Assembly: GCF_016591715.1 (NCBI RefSeq)
Contig: NZ_AP024109.1
Span: 1,302,001-1,366,000 of the forward strand
DNA from: Mesorhizobium sp. J8
Lineage (GTDB): Bacteria; Pseudomonadota; Alphaproteobacteria; Rhizobiales; Rhizobiaceae
DNA length: 64,000 nucleotides
Direction of reading: 5' to 3'
In this document: positions 23,115-31,061 of the stretch, piece after piece
Layout of the letters: each line of letters opens with the position of its first letter
Numbering within the stretch: position 1 is the first letter of the stretch
Made by a program: the position numbers and the translations under genes
Notes under the pieces: generated by a model
Seen by the model: the letters and a program-made list of their open reading frames with translations, nothing else
Told to the model about the DNA's origin: nothing
The model's database searches: none

Positions 23115-23839
23115 CAATGCGTTCCTCCTTCGCCGAAATAGAGCCGCATGACCTCCTGATGGTCGGGCGCGCTCGCGCGGTCGATCTCGCGTATGACGAC
23201 GCCATGCTCCACCAGATAGAGGCGGTCGGTGAGGGAGAGGAGGAATTCGATGTCCTGCTCGACCACGATGAGCGGCACGCCACGTTTGGAAATCTCGCCG
23301 ATCGCCGCGCCGAGCTCTTCCTTGAGGCGGGGAGAGAGGCCGAGTGTCGGCTCGTCCAGCATCAGAAGGCGCGGCGCGCACATCAGCGCGCAGCCGATCG
23401 ACAGCATCTGCCGCTCGCCGCCCGACAAGGTCTTGGCGAGCTGCGTCTTGCGCTCGGCGAGGCGCGGGAAGAGGGCGTAGACCTCGTCGAGGCGCTTCTC
23501 GGCGCCGTTGCTTGCCCGATTGCTGAAGGCGGCCAGTTCGAGCGTCTCCGCGATGCGCATGTTGCCGAACAGCGTGTTGCCCTGCGGCGCATGGATCAGG
23601 CCGGCCTCGACGATGGCCGGCGGCTTGCGTCCGGTAATGTCGGTGCCGTCGAAGGTGATCGAGCCTGCCGTGGGTCGCACCAGGCTGGAAATGGTCTTGA
23701 GCAAGGTCGTCTTGCCATGGCCGTTGGGGCCGAAGAGCCCGATCGATTCCTGCGGTCCGATGTGCAGCGAAAGACCGTGCAGCACGCGCATGTCGCCATA
23801 GCCGGCTTGCACGTCCTTGACGTCGAGGAGGGGCATCAT
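23114..23839 (-). CDS. livF: Branched-chain-type ABC transporter ATP-binding protein (LivF family)
   Basis: 241 residues, cytoplasmic ATPase. Walker A FGPNGHGKTT, Q-loop region IHAPQGNTLFGNM, signature LSGGERQML and Walker B LLMLDEPTLGLSP are all intact. The His in the P-loop (GPNGHGKTT where GPNGAGKTT is usual) is a mild oddity outside the catalytic Lys. Two adjacent ATGs allow starts at 23839 or 23836; the first overlaps the LivG stop. Works with LivG to power the LivH-LivM channel. Confidence 0.92.
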   Translation of the reverse strand: MMPLLDVKDVQAGYGDMRVLHGLSLHIGPQESIGLFGPNGHGKTTLLKTISSLVRPTAGSITFDGTDITGRKPPAIVEAGLIHAPQGNTLFGNMRIAETLELAAFSNRASNGAEKRLDEVYALFPRLAERKTQLAKTLSGGERQMLSIGCALMCAPRLLMLDEPTLGLSPRLKEELGAAIGEISKRGVPLIVVEQDIEFLLSLTDRLYLVEHGVVIREIDRASAPDHQEVMRLYFGEGGTH

Positions 23840-24570
23840 TGCTTGCGCCCTCCGAGATAGGCGGTGACCACCGCCTCGTTGCGGACGACCTCGGCCGGAT
23901 TGCCCTCGGCCAGGACCGAACCCTGGTTGAGGACGATGAGCCGCCGGGAGATCGAAAGGAGCAGGCTGAGGACGTGTTCGATCAAGAGCACGGTCACGCC
24001 GGAGGCGTTGACCGCGACGAGCAGCCTGTCCAGGCTCTCGATCTCGGGCTTGGTGAGGCCGGACGCGGGCTCGTCGAGCATCAGCACTGCCGGGCGCGAC
24101 ATTAGCCCCGAGGCGATCATGAGCTGCTTCTTTTCATAGACCGACAGGTTGCGCGAGGGGATGCCGCGCCGCGTGTCGGCAAACCCCACGAGGCCAAGCA
24201 CCTCGTCGGAACGCGCCCTGGCCGCGGCGCGGCCGAGCTGGCCGTTATAGGTGCCGCAGACGAGCAAGGTCTCGTCGGCCGTCAGATCCGGGAATTCCGC
24301 ATCCTTCTGGAACGTGCGGGCAAGGCCTGCACGGGCGATGCGGTGGGCGGGCCAGCGGTCTATCCGCTGGCCCTGGAAGCGTATCTCGCCGGAGGTCGGG
24401 CCAAAAGGAACACCGGTGATGAGATTGAAGAGCGTGCTCTTGCCCGAGCCGTTCGGACCGGCAATACCTAAAATCTCGCCGCGCGCGACGCCGAAGCTCA
24501 CGCCGTTGACGGCCTTCAACCCGGCGAAGTGCTTGCTGGCGTCGACGACCTCAAGGATCGTGTCGTTCAT
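23836..24570 (-). CDS. livG: Branched-chain-type ABC transporter ATP-binding protein (LivG family)
   Basis: 244 residues. Walker A GIAGPNGSGKST, the LivG-type RTFQKDAEFPDLT segment after the Q-loop, Walker B VLMLDEPASGLTK and the C-terminal YLGG all fit LivG. The signature helix is degenerate: NLSVYEKKQLMIASGL replaces the usual LSxGxQ, with 'YEKKQ' in place of 'GQQRR'. Similar variants exist among amide and amino-acid importers, so the protein is probably still functional, but the change is visible and worth noting. Starts 9 bp after the binding-protein gene. Confidence 0.9.
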   Translation of the reverse strand: MNDTILEVVDASKHFAGLKAVNGVSFGVARGEILGIAGPNGSGKSTLFNLITGVPFGPTSGEIRFQGQRIDRWPAHRIARAGLARTFQKDAEFPDLTADETLLVCGTYNGQLGRAAARARSDEVLGLVGFADTRRGIPSRNLSVYEKKQLMIASGLMSRPAVLMLDEPASGLTKPEIESLDRLLVAVNASGVTVLLIEHVLSLLLSISRRLIVLNQGSVLAEGNPAEVVRNEAVVTAYLGGRKQ

Positions 24571-24579
24571 CGGACCGTG

Positions 24580-25812
24580 TCACTTCATCCAGGCCGGCTG
24601 GACGAAGTCGCCGGTCGCATATTTGCCTGGATAGAAGAGGACGCGCTTGCCGTCCTGGATCTGGTAGAACTGCAGCGGGACGCCGTCGGTGTTCTGCACC
24701 GACAGATGGGTCGCCGGATCGAAGGTGATGCGTCCGATCGAGGTCTGCTTGTCGGTCTTGCCGATCTGTTCGCCGATTTCCTTGCGCTTGGCCGGGTCGC
24801 CGACCTTGGCCAGCGCGTCGGCGTAGATCATGACCTCTTCATAGGTCAGCGCGCCCGCGCCGCCGGGTTCGATGTTGTACTTCGCCTTGTACTTGTCGAG
24901 CACCTCCTGCGCGCGCGGGTTCTTCGGCGACAAAAGCAGGCCACCCAGCATGTTGTAGACCACGCCGGACGATTTCTCCTTGGTCAGCTTCAGGAATTCC
25001 GGAACCGACGGCGCGTATTGGATGAAGACGAGGCTGTCGGTCGGATTCTCCATGAATTGGGTCATGAAGGTCGCGGCATTGGCCGACAGATAGTCCGTGT
25101 TGATCAGCAGCGCCGGCGGGTCCTTGCGGATCTTGCCGAGGAAGGCGCGCCAGTCGCTGACTTCGCCGAAGGGCACCAGATCGTTCTGCGTGATCTCCCA
25201 GCCGTCGGCGCCGAAGGCCTTGGCCATGCCTTCCGCGATGCCCTTCGAATAAGGGTTGTCGGACGAGATGATCGCGGCCTTCTTGTTCGGCAGCTTGATC
25301 TTGCCCGTCTCCGACAGTTCCTTGATCACCGGGACGATCTCGGTGTTGTAGCCGTCATAGGACGGGGTCAGCGACCATATGGTGGGGAAGTTCTCGGGGT
25401 TCGGCGCGATGATGTCGTGGGTCTGCTGCGAGTTGGCGGCGATCATGTAGACCATCTCCTGCTCGGCCATCATCTCGATCTCGAAATTGGTGCTCGAGGC
25501 ATAGTTGGTGAACACGCCGCCCATGTCATGGTCGCCGAGCAGCCGCTCGACCGCGGTCGCGACCTTGTCGGGATTGCCGTCGCCGACATCGGCCACGACG
25601 ACTTCGAAAGTGTGGCCGGCGATTCCACCGGCGGCGTTCAGCTCGTCGACGGCAAGCTTGGCGCCGTTGACTATTTCCTGGCCGTCGGCGGCGGCCGGGC
25701 CGGTGAGCGGCGCGAGCACACCGAGCTTCACGGTGTCGGCATAGGCGAATGCGGATGTGGCGAAGAGCGCCACGATCGATACTGCTCCCATAAGAACGCG
25801 TCTGGTGATCAT
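24580..25812 (-). CDS. ABC transporter substrate-binding protein (periplasmic, Liv/amide type)
   Basis: 410 residues from MITRRVLMGA. A signal peptide (residues 1-25, VSIVALFATSAFAYA) precedes DTVKLGVLAPLTGPAAADGQE, the entry to the type I periplasmic fold shared by LivJ/LivK, AmiC-like and urea-binding proteins. Later landmarks are NGAKLAVDELNAAGGI, NYASSTN, TYDGYNTE-like SYDGYNTE and DRIEPGG-type NIEPGGAGALTYEEV. It should deliver the island's solute to LivHM. First transporter gene after the three hydrolase genes, 47 bp from the M20 gene. Substrate not readable; the hydrolases suggest an amide- or N-acyl-containing compound. Confidence 0.88.
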   Translation of the reverse strand: MITRRVLMGAVSIVALFATSAFAYADTVKLGVLAPLTGPAAADGQEIVNGAKLAVDELNAAGGIAGHTFEVVVADVGDGNPDKVATAVERLLGDHDMGGVFTNYASSTNFEIEMMAEQEMVYMIAANSQQTHDIIAPNPENFPTIWSLTPSYDGYNTEIVPVIKELSETGKIKLPNKKAAIISSDNPYSKGIAEGMAKAFGADGWEITQNDLVPFGEVSDWRAFLGKIRKDPPALLINTDYLSANAATFMTQFMENPTDSLVFIQYAPSVPEFLKLTKEKSSGVVYNMLGGLLLSPKNPRAQEVLDKYKAKYNIEPGGAGALTYEEVMIYADALAKVGDPAKRKEIGEQIGKTDKQTSIGRITFDPATHLSVQNTDGVPLQFYQIQDGKRVLFYPGKYATGDFVQPAWMK

Positions 25813-25859
25813 TTCGTTACCCCTTGATATTTTGCTTTGTTGGTTTGTTGGTCGGCAGG

Positions 25860-27170
25860 TCAGGCGGTGCCGCACGTGTCGATGATGGCCGCGGCGATGA
25901 CCTTCGTGGTCTCGATCAGGCTTTCGATCTCCACGCATTCATTGTCGCCGTGGAAGCCGTCGCCGGCAGGTCCGTAGATCACCGGCACCACACCGGCGCC
26001 GGCGTAATGCGCTGCATCGGTGACGGCCTCGAAACCCTTGATCACCGGCGCCTTGGCCTGCGCCTCCGTGGCGCGCTTGTTGAGCGATTGCACGATCGGT
26101 GCGTCGACCGGGGTGTTCATCGGCGGAAAATTGAGGCCGAAGAGATCCCACTCGATCGCTGGCGGATGATCACGCATCCAGGCGTCGGAGGCGGCGAAAT
26201 GGTGGACGAAGTTCTCGAACTCCGCCTTCACGTCCTCGAACGTCTCCTGCGGCATGAATTTGTAGTCGAGATCGATGGTGACGATGTCGGGGATGATGGC
26301 CGCGTTGGTCATGATCGCCGGCGTGCCGTCCGGCCCCATGCCCGCGCCGCCGCGGATCACGCCCGGATTGATCGTGGCGAGGCCTGCTGGCACCAGCGGA
26401 TGCCAGTTGTCGCGGCAGCGCGAGGTCTCGAAATCGCGCAGCGCCATCAGGAAGCGCGTGGCGAGCTCGATCGCGTTGACGCCGGGCGTGAGCCGGCCCT
26501 CGACATGCGGCTGCGGCCAGATCGAGTTGAAGCGCCAGCCGGCATGCGCCTGCTTGCCGAAAATCGTCACGCGCACCCAAGTGAGACCGCCTTCGGCCGG
26601 CACGATGTTGCCCCAGGTAGGCTCGGCGATAATGGCGCTCTTTGCCAGGCGCGAACGTTTGACGAGGTCCATTGCCCCGAAGCCGCCGGCCTCCTCGTCG
26701 ACCACGGTGTGGATGGCGAGCCGTCCGTCGAGCTTGACGCCTGCCTTGCGGACCGCGCGCGCCGCCGCCACGCAGGCGGCGACGCCGGCCTTCATGTCGA
26801 TCGCGCCGCGGCCCCAGATGCGGCCGTCCCTGATGTCGCCGCCGAAGGGATCGCAATTCCACTTCGACTGATCGCCCACCGGCACGACGTCGACATGGCC
26901 GCAGAGAATAAGGCTTTTCTCCTCGCTGCCCGCCCATTCGCCTGTCAGGTTGGGCCTGTCCGGAAACACGTCCCAACGGTCGACGCCGAAGCCCAGCGCT
27001 TCCAGTTCGCCGGCGAGACGGGTCTGAACGTCGGCCTCGCGGTTGATGGCGGGATCGGCCTGAAATTTCGGATTGACGGACGGTATCCGCACGATGTCCC
27101 GGGTCAGCCCGACGACATAGTCCCGGTCCTCTTCGACGGCCTTCCAGACGGCTGAAATCGTGTCGCTCAT
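25860..27170 (-). CDS. M20-family deacylase/peptidase (ArgE/DapE type)
   Basis: 436 residues, no signal peptide. Metal and catalytic landmarks are in order: LCGHVDVVP (His ligand and catalytic Asp), GRGAIDMKAG (bridging Asp), VVDEEAGG (catalytic Glu and metal Glu), an EPTW segment (Asp/Glu ligand), and the last His in DGFHGDNECVE. This is the layout of ArgE, DapE and related N-acyl amino-acid deacylases, which hydrolyse an amide bond next to a carboxylate. It starts within the stop of the cysteine hydrolase (4-bp overlap). The exact substrate is not identifiable; an N-acyl or carbamoyl intermediate handled by the adjacent hydrolases is the likely context. Confidence 0.9.
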   Translation of the reverse strand: MSDTISAVWKAVEEDRDYVVGLTRDIVRIPSVNPKFQADPAINREADVQTRLAGELEALGFGVDRWDVFPDRPNLTGEWAGSEEKSLILCGHVDVVPVGDQSKWNCDPFGGDIRDGRIWGRGAIDMKAGVAACVAAARAVRKAGVKLDGRLAIHTVVDEEAGGFGAMDLVKRSRLAKSAIIAEPTWGNIVPAEGGLTWVRVTIFGKQAHAGWRFNSIWPQPHVEGRLTPGVNAIELATRFLMALRDFETSRCRDNWHPLVPAGLATINPGVIRGGAGMGPDGTPAIMTNAAIIPDIVTIDLDYKFMPQETFEDVKAEFENFVHHFAASDAWMRDHPPAIEWDLFGLNFPPMNTPVDAPIVQSLNKRATEAQAKAPVIKGFEAVTDAAHYAGAGVVPVIYGPAGDGFHGDNECVEIESLIETTKVIAAAIIDTCGTA

Positions 27171-27814
27171 TTCGCGAGCCCCTTCAATTCATCGAGAAGC
27201 TGATCGGTGGTCACCTGGCGGCAATAGCCCTTGATGGTGCGGAGCGAATTGTCGTGGCGCTCCTGCGAATAGGTCGCGCAGGCATCGGTCACCTGGGTGA
27301 CGAGATATCCAAGGTCGCAGGCGTCGCGGATCGCACTTTCCACGCACTGGTCGGTCAGGAGGCCGGATATGACGAGCTGGCGCACGCCGAGATTGCGCAG
27401 AATGTAGTCGATATGGGTCGAGACGAAGACCGAGGAGGAGGTCTTTGGAAGGCAGATCTCGTCTTCGGCGGGCGCCAGCTCGTCGATGACCTTGCCGTCC
27501 CAGGATCCCTTCGGCACGTGGAAGCCGGTGATCTTGTAATCGAGGCTGCGGTCGCGGCCGTCCTTGGTCAGGCTTTCTATCGTCGTGTGCATGACCTCGA
27601 TCCCGCCGGCGCGGAAGGCATCCAGCAGCCGTTTCATGTTCGGGATGGTCTCGCTTTGGATGCGCTTGAAGAACCAGCCGTATTTTTCCTCGAACTCGGC
27701 TTTGCCGAGGTCCTTGAATTCGCCGCCGTCCGGATGCGCCGAGAAATTCTGCACATCGATGAACAGGATGCAGGATTGTTCCGGCACCAGCGGAACGTTG
27801 CGTGTCAGTTCCAT
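27167..27814 (-). CDS. Isochorismatase-like cysteine hydrolase
   Basis: 215 residues. The catalytic triad of the isochorismatase-like amidase fold can be read: Asp in FIDVQNF (near residue 20), Lys in CLPKTSSSVF (about 123) and Cys in LLTDQCVESAI (about 156), with the usual cis-peptide region before the Cys. Cys-containing members hydrolyse amides such as N-carbamoylsarcosine, biuret or nicotinamide, whereas true isochorismatases lack the Cys. It sits between the M20 and N-formylglutamate amidohydrolase-like genes with 3-4-bp spacing, so all three hydrolases should be made together. I infer an amidase acting on a small carbamoyl or amide compound. Confidence 0.88.
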   Translation of the reverse strand: MELTRNVPLVPEQSCILFIDVQNFSAHPDGGEFKDLGKAEFEEKYGWFFKRIQSETIPNMKRLLDAFRAGGIEVMHTTIESLTKDGRDRSLDYKITGFHVPKGSWDGKVIDELAPAEDEICLPKTSSSVFVSTHIDYILRNLGVRQLVISGLLTDQCVESAIRDACDLGYLVTQVTDACATYSQERHDNSLRTIKGYCRQVTTDQLLDELKGLAK

Positions 27815-27817
27815 TCC

Positions 27818-28594
27818 TTAGTCGCCCTTCTTCATGAAATCGTCGATCGCGCCCGCGAGAAGGCCAGCGAAACGCGCCACGCCTTCAGGGTGCGAAATAT
27901 GGTCGTTGCGTACCTCGATCAGGCTGTGGGCGATGCCGTTGCGCTCGCCATGCACCGGTACGAACCAATCGGATTGATCGCTGATCGAGTAAGGCTCCTG
28001 CATGCCGATCGAAAGATACGGCGCAGCCGCGAGGAGATATCGTTTGAGCGCCGGGGAGGTCCGCTCGTCCTTCCGGTAGAGCAAGCCGATGTCCCACGGC
28101 CTCGACACGCCCCGCAGCACCGGATTGAAGCTGTGGATCGCGAAGATAGCCTTCGGCCGGCGATCCCGGATCGCCCGCGCCAGCGCGCGGTCGAACGGCT
28201 CGAAGATCTCCGCCGCCCGCTGCGCCCGCTCCTGGGCGCCGAGGTTCCTGTTGGCCGGTATTTCGGTCCCGTCGCTGACCGGCGGGATGGAGTCGTCGGC
28301 CTCCGTCGGCCTGTTGCAATCGATGACCAGCCGGCTGTATCGCTGCGCGACGAGAGGCGCATCGAGGCGCTCGGAGAGCATCAAGGCAAGATCGCGCGCA
28401 CCGATGTCATAGGCGATATGCCTGTCCATCTCGCTCGCCGCGATGCCGAGGTCTCCCAGGCAGGTTGGGATCTCTCGGCCGGCATGTTCGCAGACAAGGA
28501 GCACGTCGCCGCTGCCGGCGGGATTGACGATCTCCACGGGGGCGGGATCGGATGCGCCGAGAAGCGTCGGTCGTGGTTGATCGGAAATATTCAT
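27818..28594 (-). CDS. N-formylglutamate amidohydrolase family protein
   Basis: 258 residues from MNISDQPRP, which follows AAGAAGG; a longer frame to 28645 crosses operator-like DNA and is less likely. Family marks (PF05013) are LLVCEHAGREIP, DIGARDLALMLSERL, YSRLVIDCNRP, AIHSFNPVLRG and VEVRND-like LIEVRNDHI. HutG-type members hydrolyse N-formyl-L-glutamate to glutamate and formate at the end of histidine degradation, but no other hut gene is here, and related members act on other N-acyl amino acids. First gene of the operon, divergent from the RpiR regulator. Confidence 0.87.
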   Translation of the reverse strand: MNISDQPRPTLLGASDPAPVEIVNPAGSGDVLLVCEHAGREIPTCLGDLGIAASEMDRHIAYDIGARDLALMLSERLDAPLVAQRYSRLVIDCNRPTEADDSIPPVSDGTEIPANRNLGAQERAQRAAEIFEPFDRALARAIRDRRPKAIFAIHSFNPVLRGVSRPWDIGLLYRKDERTSPALKRYLLAAAPYLSIGMQEPYSISDQSDWFVPVHGERNGIAHSLIEVRNDHISHPEGVARFAGLLAGAIDDFMKKGD

Positions 28595-28620
28595 GCTGCC
28601 TTCTTCGTTTGGGCCAGGAT

Positions 28621-28658
28621 GATGAAAGTTTTTCATCAATGTCAAATCTAAAATGACA
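28621..28658. promoter_or_regulatory. Two palindromes in the divergent promoter: RpiR-type operator candidates
   Basis: GATGAAA-GTT-TTTCATC (28621-28637) has perfect 7-bp arms, and TGTCA-N9-TGACA (28640-28658) has perfect 5-bp arms. They lie between the divergent starts at 28594 and 28696, where a local RpiR regulator would bind to control both operons. GAAA/TTTC-centred palindromes are common for RpiR proteins. Confidence 0.6.
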
Positions 28659-28695
28659 ATTGACTAAATTTTTTCTGCATGGGAGGAAAGCGGGA

Positions 28696-29544
28696 ATGGA
28701 ACTCAGGGCACAAATCGAAGAGCTTGAGAGCGCGCTGACGCCGGCCGAGCGCAAGCTCGCCTCGACGCTGCTGGCGGACTATCCGTTTGCCGGGCTGCAG
28801 ACGATCCAGGCGCTCGCCGACAAGACGGGCGTGTCGGCGCCGTCCATCACGCGCTTTGTCGCCAAGCTGGGTTGCCAGGGCTACCAGGATTTCCAGCATA
28901 AGCTGATCGGCGAGCTCAAGGAGTGGCATCGTTCGCCGGTGGAGCTGCACAGCAAGAGCTCGCACGGCGCGAACTTCCTCGAAGCCTATGTCGAACGCGC
29001 GAGCCAGATTGTGCGCGCGGTTCCCGCCGCGCTGACGCAAGTGCAGTTCGAGCGCATCTGCGGCATGGTGGCGGACGAAAGGCGGGCGATCTATCTGATC
29101 GGCGGCCGCATCAGCGATCCCATGGCGCAGCATTTCTCGCGCCACCTGCGCCAGATCCGGCGCGACGTCTTCCACATCCCGCCCGACCCGGAAGTCTGGC
29201 CGGAATACATCCTGCGGATGAAGGCGCGCGACGTCTTCGTGGTGTTCGATTTTCGCCGTTATCAGCCGCGCCTCGAGCAGCTCGTGCGCACAGCCAGGCA
29301 GGCGAGTGGCATCGAGGTCCTGCTCTTCACCGACAAATGGCTGTCGCCGGTCTCCAGCGAGGCGACCGAGGTCATCGCGCTCTCGATCGACAACGGAACG
29401 GCATGGGACACCTACATCGCCGCCATGGTCACGGTGGACGCGATGATCACCCATATCTCCGAACGCGATTGGAATTCCACAAGCAGCCGCATCCGCGCCT
29501 GGGACGCCTTGCGGCTGGACAAGGAAAGGAAGCCGACAAAATGA
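28696..29544 (+). CDS. MurR/RpiR-family transcriptional regulator
   Basis: 282 residues. The N-terminal helix-turn-helix (about 1-75: LTPAERKLASTLLADYPFAGLQTIQALADKTG, then SAPSITRFVAKLGCQGYQDF) is the RpiR type. The second half (about 115-265) is a SIS-like domain, with YLIGGRISDPMAQHFSRHLRQI and DVFVVFDFRRY, that would sense a phosphosugar or other metabolite. The start at 28696 follows GGGAGGA; an in-frame ATG at 28660 lies in the operator region and is unlikely. Its stop overlaps the next start (ATGA), coupling it to the glutamine-synthetase-like gene. It is probably the switch for both divergent operons. Confidence 0.9.
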   Translation: MELRAQIEELESALTPAERKLASTLLADYPFAGLQTIQALADKTGVSAPSITRFVAKLGCQGYQDFQHKLIGELKEWHRSPVELHSKSSHGANFLEAYVERASQIVRAVPAALTQVQFERICGMVADERRAIYLIGGRISDPMAQHFSRHLRQIRRDVFHIPPDPEVWPEYILRMKARDVFVVFDFRRYQPRLEQLVRTARQASGIEVLLFTDKWLSPVSSEATEVIALSIDNGTAWDTYIAAMVTVDAMITHISERDWNSTSSRIRAWDALRLDKERKPTK

Positions 29545-30848
29545 TAAGGGAACCCTTGCTCTTCGTCGCGACATGCGATGTCTCGGGGCGTGTTCGTGGC
29601 AAGGCATTTCCCCTCGAACTCCTCGAGAAGCGGGCAGGGCGCGGCGTGGGCTGGACGCCCACCAACGTGCAGATCACCTGCTTCGATGCCATCGCCGAAA
29701 GCCCCTATGGCTCGCTCGGCGATCTCTTGCTGGTGCCCGACCAAAACAGCCGCGTGACGGTGGATTTCGAGGACGGCAGCCCCGCGGAGGACTTCATGCT
29801 CGGCGACATCCTGACCCTCGACGGCGCTCCCTGGGAGTGCTGCACGCGCTCCATCCTGAAATCGGCGCTGAAGAAACTGGAGGACGTTGCGGGTGTCCGG
29901 CTGGTTGGCGCCTTCGAGCACGAGTTCCACCTCAAGGCCGGCGACGGCGGCGGCGCCTATTCGATGGAAGGCTACCGCAACCGGGCGGCATTCGCCGGAA
30001 CGCTGATGGCGGCGATCAAGGCGGCCGGCTTGAAACCGGACACGGTCATGAAGGAGTACGGCGTCGGCCAGTACGAGGTGACGATCAGCCCGGAGCGCGG
30101 CGTGCGCGTGGCCGATGCCGGCCTTGTCATGCGCGAGATGGTCCGCGCCACGGCGCGGCGCTTCGACGACGAGGCAAGCTTCACCCCGATCCGCCATCCC
30201 GACGGCGTCGGCAATGGCGTCCATATCCATCTCAGTTTCGAGGATTCCAGCGGCCGTCCCGCGACCTATGACGAGAATGGTCCGCACGGCATGTCCGCGA
30301 TCACGCAAGCGTTCGTCGCTGGCGTGCTGAAATATCTAGACAGCATCGTCGCCTTCACGGCGCCGTCATCGGTTTCCTATCTCAGGCTGACGCCGCATCG
30401 CTGGAGCGCCGCCTTCAACAATCTCGGTGTCCGCGATCGGGAAGCGTCGGTGCGGATATGCCCGACCACGGCGCGCGACCCGGAGGGCGTCGCCAGGCAG
30501 TACAACATCGAATTCCGCGCGGCCGACGCCGCCGCGTCGCCGCATCTGGCGCTCGCGGCCATCGTTCATGCCGGCGTGCAGGGCATCGTTGAAAAGCTCG
30601 AGGCGCCGAAGGCCACGCAGGAAGATCTCTCTCTGCTCGATCCCGCGGCGCTCGCCGCCCGCGGCTTCACGCGGCTGCCGCAATCGCTCGGTGAGGCAAT
30701 CGAACGGATGATGGCCAACGGGACCGTGCGCGGCTGGTTCCCCGCCGGCTTCTGCGAAGTCTACCGCGACCACAAGCTCGGCGAGCTGAAATTCCTGGGC
30801 GACCGCAGCGTGCTCGATCAATGCAAGGCCTATGAGGCCGTCTATTAG
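29541..30848 (+). CDS. Glutamine-synthetase-family ligase (GlnA-like; gamma-glutamyl ligase candidate)
   Basis: 435 residues. Conserved GS elements are EHEFHL (metal Glu), EYGVGQYEVTI (ligand Glu), GVHIHLSF (His for metal and glutamate), NNLGVRDREASVRI (Arg for phosphate) and IEFRAADAAASPHLAL (Glu and Arg). The beta-grasp start is short, and the canonical NRSAxxRIP block is altered to DREASVRICP, as in GS-like enzymes that are not the housekeeping enzyme, such as PuuA, GlnT or GMAS types ligating glutamate to amines. The partner genes are hydrolases for amide-type bonds, so ATP-dependent gamma-glutamylation of an amine followed by hydrolysis is a reasonable guess. Assimilatory glutamine synthesis is less likely. 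The stop codon lies inside the left edge of a palindromic repeat. Confidence 0.82.
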   Translation: MIREPLLFVATCDVSGRVRGKAFPLELLEKRAGRGVGWTPTNVQITCFDAIAESPYGSLGDLLLVPDQNSRVTVDFEDGSPAEDFMLGDILTLDGAPWECCTRSILKSALKKLEDVAGVRLVGAFEHEFHLKAGDGGGAYSMEGYRNRAAFAGTLMAAIKAAGLKPDTVMKEYGVGQYEVTISPERGVRVADAGLVMREMVRATARRFDDEASFTPIRHPDGVGNGVHIHLSFEDSSGRPATYDENGPHGMSAITQAFVAGVLKYLDSIVAFTAPSSVSYLRLTPHRWSAAFNNLGVRDREASVRICPTTARDPEGVARQYNIEFRAADAAASPHLALAAIVHAGVQGIVEKLEAPKATQEDLSLLDPAALAARGFTRLPQSLGEAIERMMANGTVRGWFPAGFCEVYRDHKLGELKFLGDRSVLDQCKAYEAVY

Positions 30849-30948
30849 AGCAATTCCAGGAAAAGTGTGAGCGGTTTTCCGTCCGGAATTGCGTAAAAAC
30901 AAAGAGATAGAGCGGTTCGCCGTTTCCGTGAAACGATGGAACGCTCTA
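30847..30948 (+). repeat. Rhizobial palindromic intergenic repeat, full copy A
   Basis: Two stem-loops. The first has outer arms GCAATTCC/GGAATTGC and inner arms GGAAAA/TTTTCC; the second runs from AGAGCG to CGCTCT with inner GTTTC-CGT-GAAAC. About 90% alike by eye to copy B at 46437-46535. It begins within the TAG stop of the glutamine-synthetase-like gene. Confidence 0.85.
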
Positions 30949-31061
30949 GGTTTTGCCGCCGAATGGAATCGGAGAGCCCGCTCGAGAAGCGGAGGACCCG
31001 ATGCGCAGCGGCGTCAACAGCTTCTCATCGGTCTGACAAGCGCGAGCAGCCCGATCCGCGG

